64,000 bases of DNA from positions 1,330,989 to 1,394,988 of the forward strand of contig NZ_LN849007.1 in the NCBI RefSeq assembly GCF_001243045.1. Reading direction: 5' to 3'. Below, one piece after another: positions 34,093 through 44,708 of the stretch. Position numbers and translations under genes: made by a program. Position 1 is the first letter of the stretch; every line of letters begins with the position of its first letter. The notes beneath the pieces were generated by a model. The model ran no database searches. It was given only the letters and a program-made list of their open reading frames with translations, and was not told where the DNA came from. The stretch is from Clostridium niameyense (GTDB taxonomy: Bacteria > Bacillota > Clostridia > Clostridiales > Clostridiaceae).

Positions 34093-36117
34093 ATGATCGG
34101 AAAACTTATACATAAAGACAAGAGTCTAAAAGTTAAAATTATTTCTACAACCTTAGTTATATTCTTTCTATGTTCAATAATTTTGACAACAACAACTTAT
34201 CTTGTAGTAAGAACTAAGTTCAATAACCAAATCAAAGCTGATGGATTAAATTTAGTTGAAGAACTTGATTCTGAAATCATGAGATATAGTGAACTTAAAG
34301 AAACTATAGATTCTCTAATAACTGAAAAACTTTTAAGTGTATCTTACATATTAGGATCAAATAAAAATATGTCTAACGAAACTTTAGTTGAAATAGCTAA
34401 ACAAGCTAATATTCAAGAAATAAATATAACTGATAATAAAGGTAAAATAATATACAGTAATTTGCCTGAGAATATAAATTATGTATATCCTTCAAATTAC
34501 ATAGGTTATGACATAATAAAAGGTTCAAAAAATAAAGTTATAGAACCAACAAGACAAAATAAAGTAAATCATAATTACTATAAATATTGTGCAACTTCTT
34601 CTCCTAATGGTGGCTTAATACAAATAGGACTAAATGTAAATGAATTAAATAAACAAACCAAAGCCACAGATATTCAAAATTTAGTTGAAAATATATCTAA
34701 AAACAATAATATAGTATATGCTTTAGTTATGGACAACAATCTTAAGGTAACATCTCACAGTTCTAAAGAACGAATAGGCATGAATTTAACTGACAAAGGC
34801 AGTAACGATGTGAAAAAAACAGGTAAAACCTATTCATCTACTTATAAATACAAAGGTAAAATAGATGTTTATGATGTAATAATGCCTTTAAAAAATAGTA
34901 AGGGACAACAAATTGGAGCTATAAATATAGGTATCTCATTAACTACACAGAAACGTGCTTTAAGAAATATTTTATTAACCTCTATTTTTATAACATTAAT
35001 TTCTTTGATTATAAGTACAGTTATATTAATATATATAATAAAATCTTCTTTATCTCCGTTAAACAATTTATCAAATATAGCTTTTGCAGTATCTAAAGGA
35101 GATCTTAGTAAAAAAATAAAAATACAAAATAATGATGAAATTGGAACCGTATCAAAAAGCTTTAATTTAATGATTGATAATTTAAGAAATATAACTAATA
35201 ACATTAATGAATTTTCTACTAATTTACTTTCTTCTTCACAACAAATTTTATCTTCTGCAGAACAAACTACAGCAGTTTCTGAAGAAATTTCCTCTGCTAC
35301 ACAAGAAATAGCAGCAGGTTCAAACAACCAAGTAAAATTAATTAGTGATATTTCTACTGATATGAATAATATGACAAAAAATATATTAAACATAGATGAA
35401 AAAATAGCTGAAATTTTAAATCATTCAAAAACCACTAATAATTTGGCTTCTAATGGAAAAGAAGATTTAAATAATATGATAAAGCAAATGGATACTCTAA
35501 ACGAAAGCGTTAGTTATTCTGCTGATATAATACAAAAACTACAAGAAAATTCAAAACAAATAGGTAACATTGTAGAAATAATAAATGATATTGCAGATCA
35601 AACAAATCTCTTAGCCTTAAATGCTTCTATAGAAGCTGCCCGTGCAGGTGAAAGTGGTCGTGGTTTTGCTGTAGTTGCTGAAGAGGTAAGAAAGCTTGCA
35701 GAAGAATCAATGAATTCTGCAAATAATATTAAAACATTAATTTTAAGTAATGAAGAAAAAACTAAAGAAGCCTTGGATTCTATAAGAAAAGGTAACTCCG
35801 AAGCACAAAAAGGAGAAGAAATTGTTAAAGTACTTAATAATTCTTTCGGAAAAATGTTGTCTTCTTTTGATGATATGCAGATTAAATTCAATATTATTAA
35901 TAATATGATAGAAGGCTCTAATAAACATATAACAAATATATCTTCAAAAATGTATGAAATAGAAACTGTATCAACTAATTCTTCTGCCAATACAGAAGAA
36001 GTTTCAGCGTCTACAGAAGAGCAAACTGCAACTATTGAGGAAACTACAGAAACAATTGAAAGATTAGTAAAAATGGTTGAAGAACTGCAAAAAAATGTAT
36101 CTATATTTAAATTATAA
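34093..36117 (+). CDS. methyl-accepting chemotaxis protein
   Basis: In this 674-residue transmembrane chemoreceptor TM1 lies at about residues 15-40. A Cache-type extracellular sensor domain spans 45-290 (two PAS-like halves, [17 protein letters not shown] and [17 protein letters not shown]). TM2 is at about 292-315, HAMP at 316-370, and the signalling domain has its tip [20 protein letters not shown] near 520. The C-terminal half holds Glu/Gln-rich methylation helices. It reports ligand binding to CheA/CheW. It is a close paralog of the gene at 36317. The AAGGAG site is 12 nt from the ATG, a bit longer than usual. Confidence 0.95.
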   Translation: MIGKLIHKDKSLKVKIISTTLVIFFLCSIILTTTTYLVVRTKFNNQIKADGLNLVEELDSEIMRYSELKETIDSLITEKLLSVSYILGSNKNMSNETLVEIAKQANIQEINITDNKGKIIYSNLPENINYVYPSNYIGYDIIKGSKNKVIEPTRQNKVNHNYYKYCATSSPNGGLIQIGLNVNELNKQTKATDIQNLVENISKNNNIVYALVMDNNLKVTSHSSKERIGMNLTDKGSNDVKKTGKTYSSTYKYKGKIDVYDVIMPLKNSKGQQIGAINIGISLTTQKRALRNILLTSIFITLISLIISTVILIYIIKSSLSPLNNLSNIAFAVSKGDLSKKIKIQNNDEIGTVSKSFNLMIDNLRNITNNINEFSTNLLSSSQQILSSAEQTTAVSEEISSATQEIAAGSNNQVKLISDISTDMNNMTKNILNIDEKIAEILNHSKTTNNLASNGKEDLNNMIKQMDTLNESVSYSADIIQKLQENSKQIGNIVEIINDIADQTNLLALNASIEAARAGESGRGFAVVAEEVRKLAEESMNSANNIKTLILSNEEKTKEALDSIRKGNSEAQKGEEIVKVLNNSFGKMLSSFDDMQIKFNIINNMIEGSNKHITNISSKMYEIETVSTNSSANTEEVSASTEEQTATIEETTETIERLVKMVEELQKNVSIFKL

Positions 36118-36141
36118 AGAATTCCAGACGTCTTTCCTATA

Positions 36142-36183
36142 AAAATGAGATATTTCAAATTAATTTTTGAAATATCTCATTTT
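36142..36183 (+). terminator. terminator of first chemoreceptor
   Basis: Eighteen-bp perfect arms (36142-36159 and 36166-36183), loop of 6 nt. Confidence 0.8.
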
Positions 36184-36230
36184 ACTATAATTTTAATTTT
36201 TCTTTATTATAAAATAATTCAACTTTTTAT

Positions 36231-36259
36231 TTGATTACTACTAAATTTAATATTATAAT
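36231..36259 (+). promoter_or_regulatory. sigma-A promoter of second chemoreceptor
   Basis: TTGATT at 36231-36236, 17-bp spacer, TATAAT at 36254-36259. The spacer matches the first chemoreceptor promoter at almost every base. Confidence 0.75.
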
Positions 36260-36316
36260 GGTATTGCAACTATTTGTTTCATATTTACACAAATTTTTAC
36301 AAGGAGTGACTTTATA

Positions 36317-38338
36317 ATGAATAATAAACTGGGGGATAACAAAAACAGCTTAAAAAACAAAATTATTTGTACTACTTTAGTTATATTCTTTTTATGTTCT
36401 AGTATATTAACTACAGTAACTTACATTATGGTAAGCAACAAATTTAAAAAACAAGTAAAAGTCGATGGATTAAATTTGGCTAATCAATTAAATTCTGAAA
36501 TAACTAAATATACAGAATTCAAAAAAACCATAGACATCTTATCTTCTGAAAAGCTTTTAAGTGTAGCTTACCTTCTAAATCAAACAAAAGATACTTCAAA
36601 TGCTAATTTAGCAGAAATAGCTAAACAAACTAATTTACAAGAAATAAACATAACAGATAATCAAGGTAAAATTATATACTCTAACTTACCTGAAAATATA
36701 AATTATGTTTTTCCAAGTGATTATATAGGCTATGATATACTTAAAGGTAAAAAAACATCCTTAGTTGAACCCCTAAGACAAAATAAGTTAAATCATAACT
36801 ACTATAAATATTCTGCCACTTCTTTTGGAAACGGCGGGTTAATACAAATAGGATTAAACGCAAATGAAGTAAAAAAATTAAATAATTTCGTAGATACGCA
36901 AACTCTAGTAGAAGAATTAAGTAAAAATAAAAACATTAAATATGCTTTAATTATGGATAAAAATCTTAAAGTATTATCTCATAGCATAAAAGAAAGAATA
37001 GGTAAAACATTAACTGATGAAGCAACCAAATCTGTTATAAAAACTGGTAAAACTTTTTCTTCTTATTACAAATATAAAGGTGAAACTATTTTTGATATAA
37101 TAATGCCTGTAAAAAATAGTAACGGAACTTTAGTAGGAGTTATGAGTTTCGGATTATCTCTAAGCGATCAACAAGCTGCTTTAAAAAATATATTATTAAG
37201 TTCTATTTTTATAACCTTAATTTCTTTAATCATAAGTACTTTACTATTAATCTATATTATTAGAAAATCTTTAACTCCATTAAATGATTTATCTAATATA
37301 GCTGAAGCTGTATCTCGTGGTGACCTTACTCAAAAAGTAAAAATACAAAATGAAGATGAGATTGGTACTGTAGGAAAGAGTTTCAATTTAATGATTGATA
37401 ATTTAAGAGACATAACTAATAATATTAACAAGTTTTCTAGTAACTTACTTTCTTCATCTCAACATGTTCTGTCTTCTGCTGAACAGACTACAGCTGTTTC
37501 TGAAGAAATATCTTCTTCTACACAAGAAATTGCAGAAGGTTCAAACAATCAAGTAAAATTAATTAATGATATTTCTCTTGATATGAATGATATGACTGAA
37601 AGTATATTTAATATAGAAGAAAAAGTAGAAGAAATTCTTTCTCATTCACAAAATACTAATACTTTAGCTTCTAATGGAAAAAACGATATGAAAAATATGA
37701 TAGATCAAGTGACTACTTTAAAGGAAAGTGTCAGCTATTCTTCTGATATAATTTATAATCTACAAAAAAACTCTGAAGAAATTGGAAATATTGTGGAAAT
37801 AATAAATAATATTGCAGATCAAACAAACTTACTAGCTTTAAATGCCTCTATAGAAGCTGCTCGTGCTGGCGAAGCTGGTCGTGGTTTTGCTGTAGTTGCT
37901 GAAGAAGTTAGAAAGCTTGCAGAAGAATCTATGAGTTCTGCAAATAATATTAAAAATTTAATTTTAACTAATAGTGAAAAAACTAAAGATGCTTTAAAAT
38001 CTATTGAAAAAGGTAATTTAGAGGCTCAAAAAGGTAAAGAAATTGTTGGAATTGTTAATGGTTCCTTTGAAAAAATGTTGAGTTCTTTTGATAATATACA
38101 AGATAGATTTGAAATTGTTAATACTATGATAGAAAATTCTAATAAATATATAACAGATATTTCAACTAAAATATATGAAATAGAAAATATATCTACAAAT
38201 GCATCTTCTAGTACACAGGAAGTGGCAGCTTCTACAGAAGAACAAACCTCAACTATAGAAGAAACTACTGAAGCAATAGAAAAATTAGTATCTATGGTAG
38301 AAGAATTACAAAAAAATGTATCTGTATTTAAACTTTAA
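36317..38338 (+). CDS. methyl-accepting chemotaxis protein (paralog)
   Basis: This 673-residue chemoreceptor has the same layout as its upstream neighbour: TM1 (about 20-42), Cache-type sensor, TM2 (about 292-315), HAMP, and signalling domain with the tip [20 protein letters not shown]. The cytoplasmic half is almost identical to the first copy, whereas the sensor half differs much more (for example [15 protein letters not shown] versus [15 protein letters not shown]). This is as expected for duplicates acquiring new ligands. AAGGAGTGA lies 10 nt before the ATG. It has its own promoter and terminator. Confidence 0.95.
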   Translation: MNNKLGDNKNSLKNKIICTTLVIFFLCSSILTTVTYIMVSNKFKKQVKVDGLNLANQLNSEITKYTEFKKTIDILSSEKLLSVAYLLNQTKDTSNANLAEIAKQTNLQEINITDNQGKIIYSNLPENINYVFPSDYIGYDILKGKKTSLVEPLRQNKLNHNYYKYSATSFGNGGLIQIGLNANEVKKLNNFVDTQTLVEELSKNKNIKYALIMDKNLKVLSHSIKERIGKTLTDEATKSVIKTGKTFSSYYKYKGETIFDIIMPVKNSNGTLVGVMSFGLSLSDQQAALKNILLSSIFITLISLIISTLLLIYIIRKSLTPLNDLSNIAEAVSRGDLTQKVKIQNEDEIGTVGKSFNLMIDNLRDITNNINKFSSNLLSSSQHVLSSAEQTTAVSEEISSSTQEIAEGSNNQVKLINDISLDMNDMTESIFNIEEKVEEILSHSQNTNTLASNGKNDMKNMIDQVTTLKESVSYSSDIIYNLQKNSEEIGNIVEIINNIADQTNLLALNASIEAARAGEAGRGFAVVAEEVRKLAEESMSSANNIKNLILTNSEKTKDALKSIEKGNLEAQKGKEIVGIVNGSFEKMLSSFDNIQDRFEIVNTMIENSNKYITDISTKIYEIENISTNASSSTQEVAASTEEQTSTIEETTEAIEKLVSMVEELQKNVSVFKL

Positions 38339-38367
38339 AAAAAGGCGATGAATTCATCGCCTTTTTT
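38338..38367. terminator. bidirectional terminator
   Basis: A perfect palindrome of 15-bp arms (AAAAAAGGCGATGAA) between convergent genes. The nitrilase stop codon (38366) overlaps its end. Confidence 0.9.
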
Positions 38368-39202
38368 ATAATAATTTTAAAGTATACAAATCTCTTCTTA
38401 TATGTTTTAAAAGAGGAAGCTCCTCCCTTACCTTTTCTTCGTATTTTAAATCTATATTTTGAAATAAGATTCCTTCCTTTTCATCTAATCTTCCTACTAT
38501 TTCCCCCCAAGGACTTGCAACTAATGAATTACCATAAGCTATATAAGAACTATTATTACATCTTGCTGGAGATACACCTACCATATAAACTTGATTATCT
38601 AAAGCTCTACACTTAAATAAAGTTTCCCAATGGCTAGGTCCTGTAGTCATATTAAACGCTGCTGGAGTAAATATTATTTTTGCACCTTTTTCTACCATAA
38701 TTCTTGAAAGTTCGGGAAATCTTATATCATAACATATCATAAGACCAATTTCACCCAAAGAAGTAGAAACTACTGTAGGAGCATTTCCACTAGTCAATAC
38801 ATCTGATTCCTTAAAAACTATTTTTCCTTTTACGTCTATATCAAATAAATGAATCTTCCTATGGACACCTAATATTTCACCTTGTTTATTTATTACAATA
38901 GAAGTATTATATATTCTACCTTCAGTATCTATCTCTGGTATAGATCCTCCTATGATATATACTTTATTATCTCTAGCCGCTTTTACTAAAGCCTGTACAG
39001 TTTCTCCTCGGTTATCTCCTTTTAAATTTATTTTTTCAGCATAATGTCTAAAATATTTATTATCATAAGGACAATTAAACATTTCAGGTAAAACTATCAT
39101 ATCAGCTTCTTTCTCTACTGATCTTTCAATCATAGAAATAGCTTTATTTATATTTTCCCCTTTATTTTCTACCACTTTCATTTGACATAAAGCTATTTTC
39201 AT
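38366..39202 (-). CDS. carbon-nitrogen hydrolase (nitrilase superfamily, omega-amidase-like)
   Basis: The 278-residue enzyme shows the complete Glu-Lys-Cys triad: E40 (IVLPEMF), K116 (HRKIHLF) and C157 (LMICYDIRFPEL). The pattern CYDIRFPELSR and the length fit omega-amidase/Nit2-like members, which hydrolyse alpha-ketoglutaramate and similar amides; other amidase roles are possible. Two ATGs are in frame. The GGGGG ribosome-binding site is 8 nt before the one at 39202 and only 2 nt before the one at 39208, so I start at 39202. Confidence 0.88.
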   Translation of the reverse strand: MKIALCQMKVVENKGENINKAISMIERSVEKEADMIVLPEMFNCPYDNKYFRHYAEKINLKGDNRGETVQALVKAARDNKVYIIGGSIPEIDTEGRIYNTSIVINKQGEILGVHRKIHLFDIDVKGKIVFKESDVLTSGNAPTVVSTSLGEIGLMICYDIRFPELSRIMVEKGAKIIFTPAAFNMTTGPSHWETLFKCRALDNQVYMVGVSPARCNNSSYIAYGNSLVASPWGEIVGRLDEKEGILFQNIDLKYEEKVREELPLLKHIRRDLYTLKLL

Positions 39203-39236
39203 ATTCATATCCCCCTTTTTAATTAATTAACCTAAG

Positions 39237-39788
39237 CTAATTATTATCTGCTTTTTCATCACATTCTATTTCCTTACTTTCAACAAAAGCACTTCCTGCA
39301 TATTTTTGTAAAATAGAGTTCATTTTTTCTCTATCTGAAGGATATATATCCCAATCCCTTCTATCCTCTTTTTCCTTAATCTTTACATTAAAAAATAATA
39401 TATTACTTTGTTTAGGATGCCACTCCCACTTAACTATATCTTCCCAATTTGCAAAATTATAAATTGATTTTGTATACAAACTTTTATTTCCTATTCCTTT
39501 GTCTGTAACTATTTTAATTTTACTAAAGTCATATATAAATAAGATTAAATAAATAACTATAAGTAATCCCATATTAGAAACATTGGATTTTATAATGGCA
39601 TACATCATATATCCAATTATTAATATCATAATAAGCAATATAAAACTCTGCTTTTTAGAACTTCTTTTTAAAAATAATATATCCTTACCAACATCCACAC
39701 TACTCTCTCTTCCTTTTATAAAAGAATAATAAAATTGCAATACTATGGCTACAATAAGAACTATTTGAAATATTTTATCAAAACTCAT
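39237..39788 (-). CDS. membrane protein, DUF5673-like
   Basis: In this 183-residue protein a hydrophobic N-terminal helix (5-25) and two helices at about 48-85 form a small membrane domain. A soluble C-terminal domain follows (WEDIVKWEWHPKQSN, DRRDWDIYPSDREKMNS). This layout resembles clostridial DUF5673 proteins; function unknown. The ATG at 39788 has GGAAGTG in front; a GTG three codons earlier lies within that site. It is next to the nitrilase gene (34 bp) on the same strand and may be co-transcribed. Confidence 0.6.
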   Translation of the reverse strand: MSFDKIFQIVLIVAIVLQFYYSFIKGRESSVDVGKDILFLKRSSKKQSFILLIMILIIGYMMYAIIKSNVSNMGLLIVIYLILFIYDFSKIKIVTDKGIGNKSLYTKSIYNFANWEDIVKWEWHPKQSNILFFNVKIKEKEDRRDWDIYPSDREKMNSILQKYAGSAFVESKEIECDEKADNN

Positions 39789-39964
39789 AATTGTCACTTC
39801 CTTTTGTTATAAATTCTTGTATTATTATATACTACACATTAAAATAAAAATCCTTTATTTTAATATTTTCTATTAAAAATTAATAGTTTAAATAATGTAT
39901 TTATTATGATATAATTACTTGATTAAATTTTAGCATAAACAACCAATTAAAGAGGTGGTAAACT

Positions 39965-41395
39965 TTGGAAAACATAAATTATGATTCTCTTTTAATTTTA
40001 TCTTTGTTTGCATTTATAACTCCTTTATTTATAAGTGCTTTTAAAAAGTACAAGGTTCCTTTCGTAGTTGGGGAACTTTTTATAGGAATTATTATAGGAA
40101 AAAGTTTTCTTAATTTAATTCATATAGATCCTTGGATTGAATTTCTTTCAAATTTAGGTCTTGCTTATTTAATGTTCTTAAGTGGACTAGAAATAGATGT
40201 GCATAGTATAAAGATAAGTAAAAACTCCAAAGGTTTTAATAATTTATTATTGTGTTCTATAATGTCTATTCTATCAATATTAATTTCCTTTGGCATATGT
40301 AAATTTTTATATTCTATTAAACTAATAAAAAATGTTATATTTATGACCTTTTTATTTTCTGCTGCAGCTCCAGGATTTTTAGTTCCTTTCTTAAAAGAAA
40401 GAGGAATCTTAAAAACGGAATTTGGTCAAAGTCTTTTAATATTCTCTCTTATAGGAGAATTTATAAGTTTAATAGCCATGACTGTTATATCTTCCAAGCT
40501 AAACTATGGCTTAAGCTATAAAAGTTTTCTTTTCCTAATAGTAATAGTTGCTTCTTTTTTAATATATATAGTATTAAAAAGAGTACAAAAAAAATATGGA
40601 TTTGATAACTTTTCTGGTAATAAAATGCACTTAGAAGTTAGAGCTGCTTTTGCCTTAATTCTTATATTAGTTACTATTTCAAATAAAGTAGGAACTGAAA
40701 TAGCTTTGGGATCTTTCCTAGCAGGAGTTATATTTACATTTTTAACAGATAAAAGTAGAGAAGAAGATCTAAAATATAAATTAGACATAATAGGTTACGG
40801 TTTTCTTATACCTATATTTTTTATAATGGTTGGAGTAAATTTAGATATTAAATCCGTATTTAAAAGCCCTATATCTTTAATTGAAATACCGTTATTTTTA
40901 TTTATTATATATATAATAAAACTTATTCCTTCTATCTTATTAAAATATAAGTATGGTAGAAGAAAAGCAATATCCTCTGCTTTCCTTTTGTCAACTCAAC
41001 TAAGTATTTTAATAGTTGGTGCTCAAATAGCCTTGAATTTAAATTTAATTAATTCAGAAAGATATTCTGCTTTAATATTAACTGCTGTGATATCTTGTAT
41101 GTTGTTTCCTCTATTATTTGATAAAACTATGGATTATAGTGGTCTAGAAAAAGTTAGTGAATCTAATATAAATAAAGTATGTGTTAGAGAATTCATTCCT
41201 ACTAATAAGGAAATCTTTAATAAACCTTTAAAAGAGTTAAACTTTCCAATAGGTTGTAGAATATTTTTGATTATAAGAGATGAAAACGAAATTTTACCTA
41301 ATGGAGATACTATTATCTTAGAAGGAGATGTTTTGGTTATTGCAGGTCTTCAAGATAAGTCTTCAGATTTTATAAATTTATTATCTAACAACTAA
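39965..41395 (+). CDS. CPA2 family cation:proton antiporter (Kef type)
   Basis: In this 476-residue protein residues 1-385 form about 12 transmembrane helices of the Na+/H+ exchanger (CPA2) type, with VPFVVGELFIGIIIGK near 30 and LGSFLAGVIFTFL near 250. Residues 400-475 form a TrkA-C/RCK-C domain (FNKPLKELNFPIGCRIFLII...GDVLVIAG). Kef-type antiporters exchange K+ or Na+ for H+ and are gated by nucleotides or pH. No KefF-like partner is present. The start is TTG with AGAGGTGG upstream. Confidence 0.88.
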   Translation: MENINYDSLLILSLFAFITPLFISAFKKYKVPFVVGELFIGIIIGKSFLNLIHIDPWIEFLSNLGLAYLMFLSGLEIDVHSIKISKNSKGFNNLLLCSIMSILSILISFGICKFLYSIKLIKNVIFMTFLFSAAAPGFLVPFLKERGILKTEFGQSLLIFSLIGEFISLIAMTVISSKLNYGLSYKSFLFLIVIVASFLIYIVLKRVQKKYGFDNFSGNKMHLEVRAAFALILILVTISNKVGTEIALGSFLAGVIFTFLTDKSREEDLKYKLDIIGYGFLIPIFFIMVGVNLDIKSVFKSPISLIEIPLFLFIIYIIKLIPSILLKYKYGRRKAISSAFLLSTQLSILIVGAQIALNLNLINSERYSALILTAVISCMLFPLLFDKTMDYSGLEKVSESNINKVCVREFIPTNKEIFNKPLKELNFPIGCRIFLIIRDENEILPNGDTIILEGDVLVIAGLQDKSSDFINLLSNN

Positions 41396-41431
41396 AAAGG
41401 ACTTGTAATAATGCATTATTACAAGTCCTTT
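41396..41431 (+). terminator. terminator of antiporter gene
   Basis: A perfect palindrome of 18-bp arms starting right after the stop codon at 41395. Confidence 0.85.
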
Positions 41432-41552
41432 ATCTATTTCATAAAAAAATTTTATTTAAAAACTTAATGATTTATAATATATGTTAAGTTATTTAAAAAT
41501 ATTTTTGTATAATAATTTGTTTTGAAAAATCATATTTATTATTTTTAATAAA

Positions 41553-41981
41553 TTATAATACTTCCTTTAAAGTATCAATAACATCTGATACTAATTTAGG
41601 ACAAAATTTAGTGAGTAATTCCTTTTCATTAATCTTCTTTAAATCTTCAGGATTAGTAATATCGTATCCTAAAAGTTCTTTACATATTACTGAATCATAT
41701 TTCTTTCCGAACTTCTTCTTAAATTCTGCTATTTTAGCAATATTTTTCTCCTTTATCTCTGGAGTATTTGGCATACTATGTCCATATTTTAATCCAATGG
41801 CCATAAGAGCGCCAGTTACAGCTCCACAGGTACTTCCACAAAACATTCCTCCTCCAAAACCAGAAGCAACCTTTTTTGCAGTAATATCATCTATGCCTAA
41901 TTCTTCAGCTACACTACTAAGCACTACTTGGGAACAATCGAATCCTTGTGAGAAACACTTTAATACTTCTTCTTCTCTCAT
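41553..41981 (-). CDS. C_GCAxxG_C_C family (redox) protein
   Basis: This 142-residue protein of the C_GCAxxG_C_C family is named after its conserved Cys pattern, seen here as FDCSQ near residue 15, FCGSTCGAVTGAL near 48 and later ICKELLG and FCPKL. Members are thought to be redox-active membrane-associated or cytoplasmic proteins, some with selenocysteine. Here all positions are Cys. The function is unclear. The ATG at 41981 has GGAGG 7 nt upstream; an ATG at 41996 has no such site. It is divergent from the arsenosugar-type genes at 42206. Confidence 0.8.
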   Translation of the reverse strand: MREEEVLKCFSQGFDCSQVVLSSVAEELGIDDITAKKVASGFGGGMFCGSTCGAVTGALMAIGLKYGHSMPNTPEIKEKNIAKIAEFKKKFGKKYDSVICKELLGYDITNPEDLKKINEKELLTKFCPKLVSDVIDTLKEVL

Positions 41982-42131
41982 TCTAATATCCTCCATCTTT
42001 CAATTTAATTATAGCTTTTATTAAAATTATTATAATATATAGATTTTTAAATTATATAATATAAAAATCCTCAAGTAAATTCATTATAAAAATAATTTAT
42101 ACATAAATATCTGTGTATAAATTATTCTTAT

Positions 42132-42160
42132 TTGACACATTTTGGTGAAAAATATACAAT
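42132..42160 (+). promoter_or_regulatory. strong sigma-A promoter
   Basis: TTGACA at 42132-42137 and TACAAT at 42155-42160 with a 17-bp spacer lie 46 bp upstream of the CMD-like gene. It is one of the best promoter matches in the window. Confidence 0.75.
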
Positions 42161-42205
42161 AGATTTAATTGTATAAAATTATTATTTTGAGAGGAGACCT
42201 ATTAA

Positions 42206-42538
42206 ATGAGTACATATTATGATCCAAAAGATTTAGCTAAATTTCCTACAATTGGAGAAGATGGTCCAGAATTATGGGGAAAATTCCTTCAATATTATGG
42301 ACAAGTATTTCAAGAAGGAGCATTAACTGCTCGTGAAAAAGCTTTAATCGCTTTAGCTGTAGCTCATGCAATACAATGCCCTTATTGTATAGATTCTTAT
42401 ACTCAAATTTGTTTAGAAAATGCTGCAAATAAAGAACAAATGATGGAAGCTATTCATGTAGCTGCTGCAATTCGTGGTGGAGCTACTCTAGTTCACGGTG
42501 TACAAATGAAAAATGTAGCAGATAAATTAGAATTTTAA
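42206..42538 (+). CDS. arsenosugar biosynthesis-associated peroxidase-like (CMD family) protein
   Basis: This 110-residue carboxymuconolactone decarboxylase/AhpD-like protein has the redox motif CPYCIDSY near residue 58 (CxxC) and the distal helix AIRGGATLVHGVQ. Many relatives encoded beside ArsS have Sec at one of these positions; here both are Cys. It lies directly upstream of the ArsS-type radical SAM gene (20 bp), the standard pairing in arsenosugar-type loci. GAGAGGAG precedes the ATG. Confidence 0.88.
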   Translation: MSTYYDPKDLAKFPTIGEDGPELWGKFLQYYGQVFQEGALTAREKALIALAVAHAIQCPYCIDSYTQICLENAANKEQMMEAIHVAAAIRGGATLVHGVQMKNVADKLEF

Positions 42539-42558
42539 TTATAAAGAGAGGTATTTCT

Positions 42559-43536
42559 ATGACTTACAATTATCTAGAAAACTTAAATTGTATTCCTAAA
42601 TTTGCAAGTAGGATAGAAAATAAAGAATTATGCAAAACTAATAACTCTTTATCCATAATGCAAGTAAATGTAGGTAAACTTTGTAACCTAGCCTGTAAAC
42701 ACTGTCATGTAGAAGCTGGTCCAAACCGTACGGAAATTATGTCCTTGGACACAATAAAAGATTGCCTACAAGTATTTAGAGAAAATAACTTTTCTATCTT
42801 AGATATTACAGGTGGAGCTCCTGAAATGAATCCTAATTTTGAATATTTTGTAGAAGAAGCTACAAAAATAGGAGCTAAAATTATTGTACGTTCAAATTTA
42901 GTTATATTAAATGAGGAAAAATATAAACATCTACCAGAATTTTATGCTAAAAATAAAGTAGAAGTAGTTTGTTCTCTTCCTTATTACAGTGCTAAGGATA
43001 CAAATAGACAAAGAGGTAATAATGTTTTTGAAGTAAGCATTGCTATGTTACAAAAACTAAATAGCCTAGGTTACGGAAAAGATCCTAATTTAGTTTTAAA
43101 TCTTGTATATAATCCAGGTGGAGCATTCTTACCACCATCTCAAGCTTCCTTAGAATCACAGTATAAACAAAAGCTTCAAAATGAATTTAATATAGTTTTT
43201 AATAATCTATTTACTATTACTAATAATCCAATTGGTCGTTTTGGCGCTTTTCTTAAAAATAGTAACAACTTAGAAAACTATATGACTAAGCTTTCTAACA
43301 GTTTCAACCCTTCTACCGTAGAAAATATGATGTGTAGGAATCAACTTTCTATTGGTTGGGATGGAAAACTTTATGACTGTGATTTCAATCAAACTTTAAA
43401 TTTAACTGTAGAAGGTCCAAATCATATAAGTATGTTAAAAGGAAAAACTATCGAGAAACGTAATATTTGCTTAGGTAATCACTGTTATGCGTGTACAGCT
43501 GGAGCTGGTTCTAGTTGTGGCGGAGCAACTACGTAA
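42559..43536 (+). CDS. arsS: arsenosugar biosynthesis radical SAM protein ArsS
   Basis: This 325-residue radical SAM protein has the [4Fe-4S]-binding CxxxCxxC at C42, C46, C49 (LCNLACKHC), a GGAPEMNP SAM-binding stretch, and a C-terminal DUF3641-type domain with CRNQLSIGWDGKLYDCDFNQ. The Cys-rich tail (CLGNHCYACTAGAGSSCGG) may hold extra clusters. ArsS proteins attach a sugar-like moiety to arsenic in arsenosugar synthesis. Whether this organism makes arsenosugars is unknown; arsenic-methylating arsM is not in the window. AGAGAGG precedes the ATG. Confidence 0.9.
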   Translation: MTYNYLENLNCIPKFASRIENKELCKTNNSLSIMQVNVGKLCNLACKHCHVEAGPNRTEIMSLDTIKDCLQVFRENNFSILDITGGAPEMNPNFEYFVEEATKIGAKIIVRSNLVILNEEKYKHLPEFYAKNKVEVVCSLPYYSAKDTNRQRGNNVFEVSIAMLQKLNSLGYGKDPNLVLNLVYNPGGAFLPPSQASLESQYKQKLQNEFNIVFNNLFTITNNPIGRFGAFLKNSNNLENYMTKLSNSFNPSTVENMMCRNQLSIGWDGKLYDCDFNQTLNLTVEGPNHISMLKGKTIEKRNICLGNHCYACTAGAGSSCGGATT

Positions 43537-43557
43537 AAGTATAATTTTCATAAAAGA

Positions 43558-43595
43558 AATGTATGTCTATAATAAAACCTTTATAGACATGCATT
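43558..43595 (+). terminator. terminator of arsS operon
   Basis: AATGTATGTCTATAA pairs with TTATAGACATGCATT (one wobble); the loop is 8 nt. Confidence 0.7.
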
Positions 43596-43604
43596 CTTTA
43601 AATT

Positions 43605-44708
43605 TTAGTTATCATATCTTAACTTTTTAACAGATAATATTAGTAATACTATGGATACTAAAATTAATAATAGTATTTCTTGTGACACATAACTTAAAGT
43701 CTCTCCATACAGCACTTCACTGCTAGCTACATTAATCCAAGTAGTTGGTATAACCTCTGATATTTTCTTTAAAAAGCTTGGCATAATATCTCTTGGCCAA
43801 AAACATCCACCTAGCATAGCAAAAGGTATATTAATTAAAGAACTTATAGCTCCAGATTGCCTTAAATCATTAGAATGACTAGATATAAATAAGCCTAGTG
43901 AAACTGTGAATACAGCAAATACTATAAATAACAATAATATGTTAAAAGGATTATCGCCTAAATTAAATTTAAATATATATTTCATAATTACAAAGAATAA
44001 AATAACCTGAGCTATTGAAACAGTTAAAAAACTTAAAAGATTTTCTGTAATATATCTTTTTCTACTTAAAGGTGTCGTAAAATATCTTGTAAATAAATTC
44101 TTCTCTTTATCTTTTATAATCATATTGGTAGTGGAAGTAGTTAAAAACAACATATTCATCACTATAAATCCAAGTGCCGCTGATGTTTTAGACTTATTCC
44201 CTTCACCTTTATCTACACTCTCATATTCCACTTTATTACTTCCATCTTTATAATAATTAAGTCCTTCATAAAATTTTTCTTTATCACCTTTAGATACAGA
44301 AGATATCTTTTTTACATTATTTAAATATGCATCTAAAGAAAGTTTTATAGACATAGATGTATTACCTTCCTTAGCCTCATAGCTTTTTAAAGAAATATCC
44401 TTGCCATCTATTATACCCTTCGTAAAACCTTTTGGTATTACTATAGCATAATCTATCTTATTATCTACTAAGTCCTTTTGAATACTTTCCTCTTTACCTA
44501 AAAACACTGTCCCTTTATTTTTTACATTATCTGTAAGCTTGCTTGAAAATTCCGTATTATCCTTATCTACTACTCTAACTTTTAGAGGTTCTTCGCCATT
44601 AGATCCTGAAAAAGCTACAATCATAAATACAAGAGGTAATATTAATATAAACATTAAATTTATCTTATTTCTAAATAATCTTTTTAAATTAGTTAAGTAA
44701 ATAGTCAT
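43605..44708 (-). CDS. ABC-2 type transporter permease
   Basis: In this 367-residue permease TM1 lies at about 18-36, a large extracytoplasmic domain at 40-170, and five helices from 175 to 362, with LTTSTTNMIIKDKEKNLFTRYFTTPLSRKRYI typical of ABC-2 permeases. The start codon overlaps the stop of the other permease at 44708, so translation is coupled. With the ATPase at 45845 they form a heterodimeric exporter, similar to YhfC/NatB/LinB-type multidrug or peptide exporters. Confidence 0.88.
   Translation of the reverse strand: MTIYLTNLKRLFRNKINLMFILILPLVFMIVAFSGSNGEEPLKVRVVDKDNTEFSSKLTDNVKNKGTVFLGKEESIQKDLVDNKIDYAIVIPKGFTKGIIDGKDISLKSYEAKEGNTSMSIKLSLDAYLNNVKKISSVSKGDKEKFYEGLNYYKDGSNKVEYESVDKGEGNKSKTSAALGFIVMNMLFLTTSTTNMIIKDKEKNLFTRYFTTPLSRKRYITENLLSFLTVSIAQVILFFVIMKYIFKFNLGDNPFNILLLFIVFAVFTVSLGLFISSHSNDLRQSGAISSLINIPFAMLGGCFWPRDIMPSFLKKISEVIPTTWINVASSEVLYGETLSYVSQEILLLILVSIVLLILSVKKLRYDN

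Noticed and set aside
34869-36158. Several long minus-strand frames inside the chemoreceptor genes
   Set aside because: They are shadows of the coding strand, lack ribosome-binding sites and show no protein family.
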